Assembly: GCA_964350605.1 (NCBI GenBank) | Contig: CAYGKP010000174.1 | Location: forward strand, 1-5,324 | Length of the DNA: 5,324 bases | Direction of reading: 5' to 3' | Source of the DNA: CAYGKP01 sp964350605 | GTDB lineage: Bacteria; Bacteroidota; Bacteroidia; Cytophagales; JAAEPT01 | Made by a program: the position numbers and the translations under genes | In this document: one piece after another, positions 1 to 5,324 of the stretch | Layout: every line of letters begins with the position of its first letter | Position numbering within the stretch: the first letter of the stretch is position 1 | Notes under the pieces: generated by a model | What the model was told of the DNA's origin: nothing | Databases searched by the model: none | The model's input: the letters and a program-made list of their open reading frames with translations, nothing else

Positions 1-25
1 TTGCTGAGCGGTTCGCCTCATTACC

Positions 26-33
26 TACCTTTG
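26..33 (+). promoter_or_regulatory. Candidate Bacteroidota -7 promoter element of ilvA
   Basis: TACCTTTG matches the Bacteroidota sigma-A -7 consensus TAnnTTTG at every defined position. A TTG at 1-3, 22 bases upstream, could serve as the -33 element, but it lies at the window edge and is loosely spaced. The box ends 7 bases before the ilvA ATG at 41, so transcription would start at or within a few bases of the start codon. The match is seen in the sequence; promoter function is inferred. Confidence 0.5.
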
Positions 34-40
34 GCCCTCT

Positions 41-1306
41 ATGTCACGGACCCTTACCTCAGTGAGCCTCGAAGGCGTAAAAGATGCGGCCCGCCGCTTG
101 GAGGGCATCGCGGTGCGTACCCCATTGGAACGCAGTCGGATTCTTTCCGAGCGATACGGCGCGGAAGTGTGGCTGAAGCGCGAGGATTTGCAAGTCGTTC
201 GCAGCTACAAACTGCGCGGGGCCTACAACAAGATTTCCAGCCTGCCGCACGCCCAACTGAAGCGCGGTGTGGTCTGCGCCAGCGCGGGTAATCATGCCCA
301 AGGTTTTGCCTACGCCTGCAATGCGCTCGGCATTCCGGGAGCCATTTACATGCCCTCGACCACGCCGAAACAGAAGGTTCGCATGGTCGAATACTTCGGC
401 AATGGACACGTGGATGTGGTCCTGGTGGGCGACACCTTTGATCAATCGCAGGCGCAGGCCGTGGCGTTTGCCGAGGCGAATGAGCGCACCATCATTCCGC
501 CGTTCGACGACCCGATGATCATTGAGGGCCAAGGGACCGTGGGCTTGGAGATCATGGAGGACCTACCCGAAGGCGTCCAACCGGATTACGTCTTTGTGCC
601 CATCGGTGGCGGTGGCTTGAGTTCGGGTCTCTCGGTGGTGTTCGACGAACTGTTGCCTGATGTCAAACTCGTTGGTGTCGAACCGGAAGGTGCACCCGCG
701 ATGTATGAATCCATGCGGGCGGGCCATGTGGTCACCTTGCCCAAGATCAACCGCTTTGTGGACGGTGCTGCGGTGCAACGCGTCGGCGACTTGAACTTTT
801 CGATCCTTTCTCAGCGGTTGGATCAGGTGGTGCTCGTGCCCGAAGGTAAGGTTTGTTCGACCATCATCGGGCTCTACAACGAGGTGGCCATTGTAGTCGA
901 ACCTGCGGGTGCGCTTTCCATCGCAGCTCTCGATTCGATGGCCGATCAGATCAAGGGGAAGACGGTGCTCTGCGTCGTCTCTGGGTCGAACAACGACTTG
1001 GGCCGCATGCAGGAGATCAAGGAGCGCAGCCAGCTTTTTGAGGGCCTCAAGCACTATTTCATCATTCGCTTCCCGCAACGGGCGGGCGCGCTTCGCGAGT
1101 TCCTCGACAACGTCTTGGGTCCCAACGACGACATCACACGCTTCGAATACGTGAAAAAGAACGCCCGCGAGAGTGGTCCGGCCTTGGTGGGCATCGAACT
1201 CAAACGGCCCGGTGACTACGGGGCATTACTGGAACGCATGACAGGCCAGGGGATCAATTACACAACCATCAACGAGGACCCGAATCTTTTTGAGTATTTT
1301 CTCTAA
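41..1306 (+). CDS. ilvA: Threonine ammonia-lyase (threonine dehydratase), single ACT-like domain form
   Basis: The product is a cytosolic PLP enzyme that deaminates L-threonine to 2-oxobutanoate and ammonia, the first committed step of isoleucine synthesis. Its 421 residues match the short biosynthetic form (about 420 aa, as in Bacillus) rather than the two-ACT enterobacterial form. The fold-type II PLP domain spans about residues 10-325. It shows the PLP lysine in SYKLRGAYN (Lys57), the substrate loop SAGNHAQG (81-88), the glycine-rich phosphate loop GGGGLSSG (189-196) and SGSNND near the cofactor ring (314-319). An ACT-like regulatory domain follows at about 335-420, opening with FEGLKHYFIIRFPQRAGALR; in the family it mediates isoleucine feedback. 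The ATG at 41 is the only reasonable start, since homology begins almost at once and no in-frame start lies upstream. No Shine-Dalgarno precedes it. No ilvBNCD gene is visible nearby. The anabolic role is inferred from the regulatory domain; a catabolic role is less likely. Confidence 0.95.
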   Translation: MSRTLTSVSLEGVKDAARRLEGIAVRTPLERSRILSERYGAEVWLKREDLQVVRSYKLRGAYNKISSLPHAQLKRGVVCASAGNHAQGFAYACNALGIPGAIYMPSTTPKQKVRMVEYFGNGHVDVVLVGDTFDQSQAQAVAFAEANERTIIPPFDDPMIIEGQGTVGLEIMEDLPEGVQPDYVFVPIGGGGLSSGLSVVFDELLPDVKLVGVEPEGAPAMYESMRAGHVVTLPKINRFVDGAAVQRVGDLNFSILSQRLDQVVLVPEGKVCSTIIGLYNEVAIVVEPAGALSIAALDSMADQIKGKTVLCVVSGSNNDLGRMQEIKERSQLFEGLKHYFIIRFPQRAGALREFLDNVLGPNDDITRFEYVKKNARESGPALVGIELKRPGDYGALLERMTGQGINYTTINEDPNLFEYFL

Positions 1307-1328
1307 CCAGCCCCCGCAGGGAAATTTG

Positions 1329-1336
1329 TAGTTTTA
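1329..1336 (+). promoter_or_regulatory. Weak -7-like element upstream of the sia-like cluster
   Basis: TAGTTTTA matches TAnnTTTG except at the last base. An overlapping GAAATTTG (1321-1328) misses only the first. Neither has a TTG at the usual 19-21 base distance upstream, so this is a weak candidate. No hairpin terminator is visible between ilvA and the next gene, so the cluster could also be transcribed by read-through from ilvA. Confidence 0.2.
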
Positions 1337-1363
1337 CCTTCCGAGTCACCAATCCAATTTACT

Positions 1364-1373
1364 GTGAGCTCAC
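1364..1373. repeat. Perfect 10-bp palindrome at the siaB start region
   Basis: GTGAGCTCAC is identical to its own reverse complement. It begins on the GTG that would be the upstream start of the siaB-like gene and ends 11 bases before the ATG at 1385. If the ATG is the real start, the palindrome lies in the 5' leader, where an operator could sit. It may also be chance; the arms do not extend further. Confidence 0.3.
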
Positions 1374-1960
1374 CTGCCAACCCCATGGTCGACGTTTTTA
1401 AACTCTACGAACGTATGCAGGACAACAACATCATGTTGTCCTTCAAGGGCGAGATTTCGTTCGATCTTGTCCAAAGCGTACTCGACATCATCGAAGGCAA
1501 ACTCGAACAGATCGAGGGCAGCACCAAGACCAAAAAACGGGTCTACAACGTGCTGGTCGAATGTTTGCAGAACCTTTGTTACCACGTAGAGGAGCAGGCC
1601 GACCAAGCCCAGAGCTCCTCGGCCTTGGGCGACGGCTATTTCGTCCCCGACCGCTCGGCGCTTTTGATGATCTGGACCGATCCGGGGATCTATCACGTAG
1701 CCACCGGGAATTACATCCCCAACGAGAACGTGCAGAAGCTCAAAAGCTGGCTCGACGAAATCAACGGCATGGGCAAAGAGGAATTGCGCGAGCGTTATAA
1801 GCAGATTCTGGGTAACGAGCAGTATTCGGAGAAGGGCACCGCGGGCCTCGGCTTTCTCGACATTGCCCGCAAGAGTGGCCAACAGTTGCACTACGAATTC
1901 AGCCCGATTGACGAGCGCTACTCGTTCTTCAGCTTTCAGATCAACATTCCAAAGGAGTAG
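1364..1960 (+). CDS. siaB: SiaB-family protein kinase (DUF6272-like)
   Basis: This is a small cytosolic kinase related to the GHKL (histidine kinase/anti-sigma) ATPase fold. In Pseudomonas aeruginosa SiaB phosphorylates a threonine on SiaC, and siaC follows here. Visible family marks are the N-terminal NNIMLSFKGEIS (21-32), an N-box-like helix NVLVECLQNLCYHVEE (62-77; Glu66, Asn70 and His74 in the usual ATP/Mg face), YHVATGNYIPNENV (110-123), and a glycine-rich KGTAGLGFLDIARKSG (157-172) that corresponds to the GHKL G2 box near the ATP lid. A strict DxGxG G1 box is not evident, which I believe is normal for this family. There are no membrane segments. The start is uncertain: the GTG at 1364 gives 198 aa, but the ATG at 1385 (M8, MVDVFKLYERM) gives 191 aa, fits where family homology begins, follows a C-rich leader like other starts here, and is the more likely one. 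Its stop is 5 bases before siaC. Confidence 0.85.
   Translation: MSSPANPMVDVFKLYERMQDNNIMLSFKGEISFDLVQSVLDIIEGKLEQIEGSTKTKKRVYNVLVECLQNLCYHVEEQADQAQSSSALGDGYFVPDRSALLMIWTDPGIYHVATGNYIPNENVQKLKSWLDEINGMGKEELRERYKQILGNEQYSEKGTAGLGFLDIARKSGQQLHYEFSPIDERYSFFSFQINIPKE
1951..1957 (+). promoter_or_regulatory. Shine-Dalgarno-like site of siaC
   Basis: AAAGGAG lies 8 bases before the siaC ATG, within the last codons of siaB. It is the only good Shine-Dalgarno match before any start in this window; the other genes have C- or T-rich leaders. Because it also encodes the Lys-Glu end of the SiaB-like protein it may be coincidental, but position and spacing are ideal for coupled translation. Confidence 0.5.
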
Positions 1961-1965
1961 AACGG

Positions 1966-2340
1966 ATGAACGCGTTGAACCTAGAAGCCACCCAGCAGAC
2001 CCCCAAGGTCTCCTTTGACTCCACGAGCGGACAGCTCGAGTTGCGTGGCCGTAGCATTCCCGAGGATTCCCTTGGGTTCTACAAGCCACTTTACGAGTGG
2101 TTGGATGAATACATGAAGGGGCCAGCGACACAAACCGTTGTGCTTGTGGAACTTGACTACTTCAATACCAGTTCTTCCAAATGCATCCTGGACATCTTGC
2201 GCCGGGTCGACCGATTGTTCCAAGCGGGCAACCAAGTGGTTGTCAAGTGGTGTTATGACTCGGAAGACGAGGACATGATGGAAGCCGGCGAAGATTACAG
2301 CGACTTATTGGAAGTGCCTTTCCAGATCGAGGAAAAGTAG
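1966..2340 (+). CDS. siaC: SiaC-family regulatory phosphoprotein (DUF1987)
   Basis: This small (124 aa) cytosolic switch protein has an anti-sigma-antagonist-like role. In P. aeruginosa, SiaC is phosphorylated on Thr68 by SiaB and dephosphorylated by the PP2C-type SiaA; the unphosphorylated form binds and activates the diguanylate cyclase SiaD. The same threonine is present here at residue 68, in LDYFNTSSSKCILDIL (63-78), the family's core strand-turn-helix. Other family features are the N-terminal TPKVSFDSTSGQLELRGRS (12-30), IPEDSLGFYKPLYEWLDEY (31-49), and the acidic KWCYDSEDEDMMEAGEDYSD segment (94-113). There are no membrane segments. It lies 5 bases after siaB and 15 before the next gene, so the three are probably co-transcribed. 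Family assignment is firm; which output protein it controls in this organism is unknown, as no cyclase gene is in the window. Confidence 0.92.
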   Translation: MNALNLEATQQTPKVSFDSTSGQLELRGRSIPEDSLGFYKPLYEWLDEYMKGPATQTVVLVELDYFNTSSSKCILDILRRVDRLFQAGNQVVVKWCYDSEDEDMMEAGEDYSDLLEVPFQIEEK

Positions 2341-2355
2341 GCGAACTACCCACCG

Positions 2356-2889
2356 ATGGCCAAGCGCAGCAGCCTTTTCGAGCGTGAGAACGCAATTCTC
2401 CGGCGAGCCCGGGAGGCTTCGCTCGACGATAAGGCACCGACTCCGCAGGTCCGCTCGGAATTCAACGCACTGTGCGCCGAATATGAGGACTTGCTCGACC
2501 AGCTTCGGTTAATCACTAAGGTGTCTGACCGGTTGCAGAACAAGCTGCAAAGCGCGAACGGAGCCCTCGAGCAAAAGAACGTTGAGCTTCAGGAGACGCT
2601 TGATCGCCTGACCCAAGCGCGCATCGGTCGCCGTGCGGCGACCATCACGCTGGTCTTGGCCGTGGTGCTGTTCCTGGTTTCAGAAGCACTGATTGAGCCG
2701 CAGATTGAGGCGTATGTTCAGACCAATTACGGTACCAACATGGGTGCCGCACTGGCCATTGAATTGACGGTCAAGGGCTTTTTGGCCTTGATGTTGAAGC
2801 CGATTGAGGTGATTGTCGAGCGCACGCTGATGAAGCGCGCGATGAAGGCCAAGGCCCTCGGGAAGAGTCAGGAGGCCATCGCGGCGTAG
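2356..2889 (+). CDS. Unrecognised coiled-coil protein with two membrane segments, third gene of the sia-like cluster
   Basis: I do not recognise a named family. The 177-aa protein has a charged N-terminus (1-30) and a long helical, probably coiled-coil, region at about 40-90 that includes YEDLLDQLRLITKVSDRLQ (43-61) and ALEQKNVELQETLDRLTQAR. Two hydrophobic segments follow, about 94-113 (ITLVLAVVLFLVSEAL) and about 129-150 (GAALAIELTVKGFLALMLKP), then a basic tail (157-170). The basic RIGRR before the first segment and the basic tail suggest both ends face the cytoplasm, with a short acidic outer loop. The YEDLL...SDRLQ stretch resembles, from memory, helical linkers preceding GGDEF or nucleotide-cyclase domains, but no catalytic domain follows. 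It starts 15 bases after siaC, without a Shine-Dalgarno. Operon position makes a membrane-bound partner or output of the SiaB/SiaC switch a reasonable inference; a scaffold role is equally possible. Confidence 0.8.
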   Translation: MAKRSSLFERENAILRRAREASLDDKAPTPQVRSEFNALCAEYEDLLDQLRLITKVSDRLQNKLQSANGALEQKNVELQETLDRLTQARIGRRAATITLVLAVVLFLVSEALIEPQIEAYVQTNYGTNMGAALAIELTVKGFLALMLKPIEVIVERTLMKRAMKAKALGKSQEAIAA

Positions 2890-2901
2890 TCCCCGTCCGA
2901 C

Positions 2902-4644
2902 TTAAATCCCCAATTCCATAACGATTCGCTGGACCTTCGCGTCCAAGGCCTTTTCCGTTTCCAGGAACGCGGCGCGGTCCTCCAATACGCCCTTCACTGC
3001 AAAGTAGAACTTGATCTTCGGTTCGGTACCCGAGGGGCGGGCCGAGACTTTTGTGCCGTCTTCGGTGAGGAGTTGAATGACGTTCGACTTGGGCAGGTCG
3101 ATCTTCTCGCTGGCACCAGTCTTGAGGTTTTTCGCCACCGAGTTCTGGTAATCTTTCATCCAAACAACAGGCGATCCAGCAAGCGACTTCGGCGGGTTCT
3201 CGCGCAAGTCGACCATCATCTGGGCGATCTCCTCCTGACCTTTCGCGCCCTTGCGGGTCAGCGACTTGAGGCGTTCGAGGTAGAACCCATACTGGATGTA
3301 GTGGTCCACCAGAAGCTCGAACAACGTGCGGCCCGAGTCTTTGGCCCAGGCGGCCATCTCGGCGATTAGGCAGCAGGAAGCCACCGCGTCCTTGTCGCGC
3401 ACTTGGTCACCGACGAGGTAGCCATAGCTCTCCTCGCCGCCGCAGATGAAGGTCTTCTTGCCCTCGAAATCTGCGATCAGCCCTGCGATGAACTTGAAGC
3501 CCGTCAGCACGTCATACATCTCCACGCCGTAGTTCGCGGACATGTCCTTGATGAGTTCGGTTGTGACGATCGTCTTAACGACGAATTCGTTGCCCGTCAG
3601 CTTGCCCGTGGCTTTCCAGGCGTCGAGCAGGTAGCCGAAGAGCAGCGCAGCGGTCTGGTTGCCGTTCAGTAGTTGCCATTCACCCGATAGGTTCTTGACC
3701 GCGATGCCCACGCGGTCCGTGTCCGGGTCGGTGGCCATCAGGAGGTCCGCATCCCAAGCCTTGGCTTTCTCCAAACCGAGTTTCATGGCCTCGGCCTCCT
3801 CGGGGTTGGGGTAGACGACCGTCGGGAAGTTGCCGTCCGGGGTGGCTTGGCTTTCCAGTACGTGTACGTTCTCGAACCCAAAGGCCGCGAGGGCCGGGGG
3901 GGTCACCGTCACGCCCGTGCCGTGGATGGGCGAGTAGACGATCTTCAGGTCCTTCTGGCGCGCAATCACATCGGGGCGCACCGAGAGGCCCGCAAGCATC
4001 TTGATGTACGCCTCGTCGATCACCTTGCCGATGGGCACGATCAGTGACTCGTTGCCTTTCCATTTCACCTGGTCGGGGCTGGAAATCTTCTGGACTTCGT
4101 CCATCACGCCTTTGTCGTGCGGCGCGATCATCTGGGCGCCGTCGTCCCAATAGGCCTTGTAGCCGTTGTACTCCTTGGGGTTGTGCGAGGCGGTGAGGAC
4201 AACACCAGTATCAGCCCCCAACTTGCGGATGGCGAACGACAATTCGGGGGTCGGGCGCAGGGCTTCAAAAAGGTAGACCTTCACGCCGTTGGCCGCCAGA
4301 ATTTCCGCGACAATGCGGGCGAACTCGGGTGAGTTGTTCCGCGAGTCATGCGCGATGACTGCTGATGCACCCGAGGGCTTGAATTTTACCAGGTAGTTGG
4401 CCAGGCCCTGGGTCGCGATGCCGACCGTGTAGCGGTTCATGCGGTTGGTGCCCACACCCATGATGCCGCGCAGGCCGCCGGTTCCGAATTCGAGCGATTG
4501 GTAGAAGCTGTCGGTCAGGGCTTCGGTGTCGCCCGCGTCGATCAGGGCCTGGATTTCGGCTTTGGTCTGGGCATCGTAAGAGCCCGAAAGCCAAGCATCG
4601 ACATTGGATTGGACAGTAGGCGACAGGGCGAGCTCGGTGGACAT
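2902..4644 (-). CDS. pgcA: Phosphoglucomutase/phosphomannomutase (alpha-D-phosphohexomutase family)
   Basis: This cytosolic enzyme interconverts hexose 1- and 6-phosphates (glucose and possibly mannose or deoxyribose/ribose phosphates), linking glycolysis to sugar-nucleotide, glycogen and cell-surface polysaccharide synthesis. Its 580 residues equal the usual length of the PgcA/PGM2-type subgroup, which opens with EFGTGGLRG (52-60) as here. All four catalytic sites are intact: phosphoserine loop TASHNPKEYNGYK (151-163, Ser153), Mg-binding DPDTDR (306-311; Asp306, 308, 310), sugar-specificity loop GGEESYG (402-408), and C-terminal phosphate loop RPSGTEPK (536-543). The ATG at 4644 is chosen because the next Met lies inside the conserved core. 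No Shine-Dalgarno is present; a hairpin and T-run directly precede the ATG. It converges with the preceding + strand cluster at 12 bases and is co-oriented with the upstream lipoprotein gene, with no evident functional link to either. Exact substrate preference cannot be read from sequence. Confidence 0.95.
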   Translation of the reverse strand: MSTELALSPTVQSNVDAWLSGSYDAQTKAEIQALIDAGDTEALTDSFYQSLEFGTGGLRGIMGVGTNRMNRYTVGIATQGLANYLVKFKPSGASAVIAHDSRNNSPEFARIVAEILAANGVKVYLFEALRPTPELSFAIRKLGADTGVVLTASHNPKEYNGYKAYWDDGAQMIAPHDKGVMDEVQKISSPDQVKWKGNESLIVPIGKVIDEAYIKMLAGLSVRPDVIARQKDLKIVYSPIHGTGVTVTPPALAAFGFENVHVLESQATPDGNFPTVVYPNPEEAEAMKLGLEKAKAWDADLLMATDPDTDRVGIAVKNLSGEWQLLNGNQTAALLFGYLLDAWKATGKLTGNEFVVKTIVTTELIKDMSANYGVEMYDVLTGFKFIAGLIADFEGKKTFICGGEESYGYLVGDQVRDKDAVASCCLIAEMAAWAKDSGRTLFELLVDHYIQYGFYLERLKSLTRKGAKGQEEIAQMMVDLRENPPKSLAGSPVVWMKDYQNSVAKNLKTGASEKIDLPKSNVIQLLTEDGTKVSARPSGTEPKIKFYFAVKGVLEDRAAFLETEKALDAKVQRIVMELGI

Positions 4645-4687
4645 AAAGAAAGCGGTTGGCTAGAGGAGTGAAAACTAGCCAACCGCC
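4645..4687 (-). terminator. Hairpin plus T-run: probable intrinsic terminator of the lipoprotein gene
   Basis: Bases 4652-4663 and 4675-4686 are perfect 12-bp inverted repeats (GCGGTTGGCTAG and its complement), extendable by one G-U pair to 4651/4687, with an 11-base loop. Read on the - strand, the stem is followed at once by TTTCTTT (4651-4645) and then by the ATG of the mutase gene. The + strand side has no T-run, so the structure is oriented to end transcripts from the lipoprotein gene, whose stop codon lies 16 bases before the stem. Its abutment on the next start codon is unusual. Confidence 0.75.
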
Positions 4688-4700
4688 GCTGGGTGCGCAA
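4670..4700 (-). promoter_or_regulatory. Candidate Bacteroidota promoter for the mutase gene, overlapping the terminator
   Basis: On the - strand, TTG (4700-4698) is followed after 20 bases by TAGTTTTC (4677-4670), one mismatch from TAnnTTTG. This spacing is that of Bacteroidota -33/-7 promoters. The -7 box lies across the loop and stem edge of the terminator hairpin. Initiation a few bases downstream would give a leader of roughly 15-20 bases, lacking the left arm of the hairpin. This is inferred from motif match only. Confidence 0.4.
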
Positions 4701-4702
4701 GG

Positions 4703-5236
4703 TTATTGCGCTAAATCAGCTTTCCAGATCTCGCATCCGAAAAAAGCGTCGAGCACCGTGCTGTTGAGTTCGGTGTCGTCCGTGTCGATCTCCAACTTGG
4801 CGGGCGAGACACCGCACGAGGTGGTCGAAGCCGGGATGTAACGATACTGTGTCTTCACCGTATCGATAAACGAAACGCCCGGATCCCAATAGATGAACGA
4901 CATCAGAACGGTGTCTTTTGCCTCGAACTCACCCGATAAATCGAATTTGCAGACGGGGATGTAGCGCAGGTAGAGCTTGTCGCCGTCCTCGACCCAGTAG
5001 TAGATATCGTCGGGGTGGCCTTTGGTGATGATTGCGTCGGCTGTGTCGTGGGTCGAACTGCCCGGATAGGGAAGTGGGTACCAAGCCTCGCTGTCCGACT
5101 CGTCGACGGCCGTCAAGTCAAGGCTGGGGGTGCAGAGGCCGCAGGTGCCATCCGCCTGAGGACAGTCTTCTGAATCTTTGGTACAGCCAAAGAGTAGACC
5201 GATGGTGGCGAGCAGCGTGAGGGGTAGAATTCGCAT
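4703..5236 (-). CDS. Small cysteine-rich lipoprotein of unknown function
   Basis: I do not recognise a family. The 177-aa product begins with a lipoprotein signal: Arg2, a hydrophobic stretch (3-16) and a lipobox LLFGC with the lipidated cysteine at position 18. The residue after it is Thr, not the Asp inner-membrane retention signal of enterobacteria, so outer membrane is likely. The following TKDSED resembles the lysine-plus-acidic surface export signals known for Bacteroidota lipoproteins. The mature part has six further cysteines (25, 32, 35, 96, 141, 168), an even number compatible with three disulfides, and is acidic and rich in Tyr, Trp and Asp, with an RYIP motif twice (91-94, 132-135). 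This suggests a compact extracytoplasmic beta-rich fold, but no function. The ATG at 5236 is preceded by six C and no Shine-Dalgarno; the signal peptide supports this start. It is apparently a single-gene unit, ended by the hairpin before the mutase gene. Confidence 0.85.
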   Translation of the reverse strand: MRILPLTLLATIGLLFGCTKDSEDCPQADGTCGLCTPSLDLTAVDESDSEAWYPLPYPGSSTHDTADAIITKGHPDDIYYWVEDGDKLYLRYIPVCKFDLSGEFEAKDTVLMSFIYWDPGVSFIDTVKTQYRYIPASTTSCGVSPAKLEIDTDDTELNSTVLDAFFGCEIWKADLAQ

Positions 5237-5324
5237 GGGGGGTAGAGCTTTGCTGAGAATTATGTTTCAGCACACGCAGAGAGGGATCTGTTTCTGCATC
5301 CCCACGCCCACCCGTAAGTAACCC

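Noticed and set aside
1..291. Open frame of 96 codons starting at the first base on the + strand
   Set aside because: It overlaps ilvA in another frame, has a low-complexity Arg-rich translation and no family resemblance.
59..1078. Open frames of 157 and 171 codons on the - strand within ilvA
   Set aside because: They are antisense shadows of a complete, well-conserved enzyme gene, with histidine- and arginine-rich translations typical of spurious frames.
1363..1374. CRP-like site (TGTGA...TCAC) at the siaB start
   Set aside because: The half-sites abut without the 6-base spacer needed for a CRP operator; only a plain palindrome is supported.
1370..2131. Long open frame of 253 codons on the - strand opposite siaB and siaC
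   Set aside because: It lies antisense to two firmly assigned genes, shows no recognisable domain, and is explained by the codon bias of the + strand genes in GC-rich DNA.
3896..3902. Run of seven G inside the mutase gene, a possible slippage or phase-variation tract
   Set aside because: It encodes part of an ordinary Thr-Pro-Pro-Ala stretch in a metabolic enzyme and the frame is intact; the tract is short for phase variation.
3680..4150. Open frame of 156 codons in a second - strand frame inside the mutase gene
   Set aside because: The translation is dominated by Arg, Gly and Pro, as expected from an out-of-frame reading of GC-rich coding DNA; the mutase motifs are intact in the main frame.
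5251..5272. Short inverted repeat (TGCTGA/TCAGCA) and a TAATTCTC box upstream of the lipoprotein gene on the - strand
   Set aside because: The stem is only 6 bp with a 10-base loop, the box matches the -7 consensus poorly, and no TTG lies at a suitable distance.

Overview
The window reads as ordinary chromosomal DNA of a GC-rich member of the Bacteroidota, lineage not resolvable further by eye. Three things point there. The threonine dehydratase has the single C-terminal ACT-like domain and wording typical of that phylum. The start codons mostly lack a Shine-Dalgarno sequence. Two promoter candidates fit the Bacteroidota -33/-7 pattern (TTG, about 20 bases, TAnnTTTG). Six genes fill almost all of it, and no stretch over 300 bases lacks a gene.

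Left part (41-2889, all on +): ilvA, encoding biosynthetic-type threonine ammonia-lyase, is followed after 57 bases (78 if the ATG start of siaB is used) by a compact three-gene cluster. This holds a SiaB-family kinase, a SiaC-family phosphoprotein with the conserved target threonine at exactly residue 68, and a small unrecognised protein with a coiled coil and two membrane segments. Gaps inside the cluster are 5 and 15 bases, so it is very probably one transcript. In Pseudomonas aeruginosa the SiaABCD set is a partner-switch: kinase SiaB and phosphatase SiaA set the phosphorylation of SiaC, and unphosphorylated SiaC activates the diguanylate cyclase SiaD. Here neither a phosphatase nor a GGDEF cyclase is in the window. 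The third gene occupies the place where an output protein would be expected, and carries a helical motif that resembles linkers in front of cyclase output domains. This is the most interesting part of the window.

Right part (2902-5236, both genes on -): a full-length phosphoglucomutase/phosphomannomutase converges on the sia-like cluster with only 12 bases between stop codons. Upstream of it lies a small lipoprotein of unknown function with six cysteines in its mature part. Between the two is a strong hairpin followed by a T-rich run that ends exactly at the mutase ATG. It looks like the lipoprotein gene's terminator, and a mutase promoter candidate lies across its loop.

The last 88 bases (5237-5324) are the leader of the lipoprotein gene and show nothing else I can support. 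I see no RNA genes, mobile elements, CRISPR arrays or phage genes.
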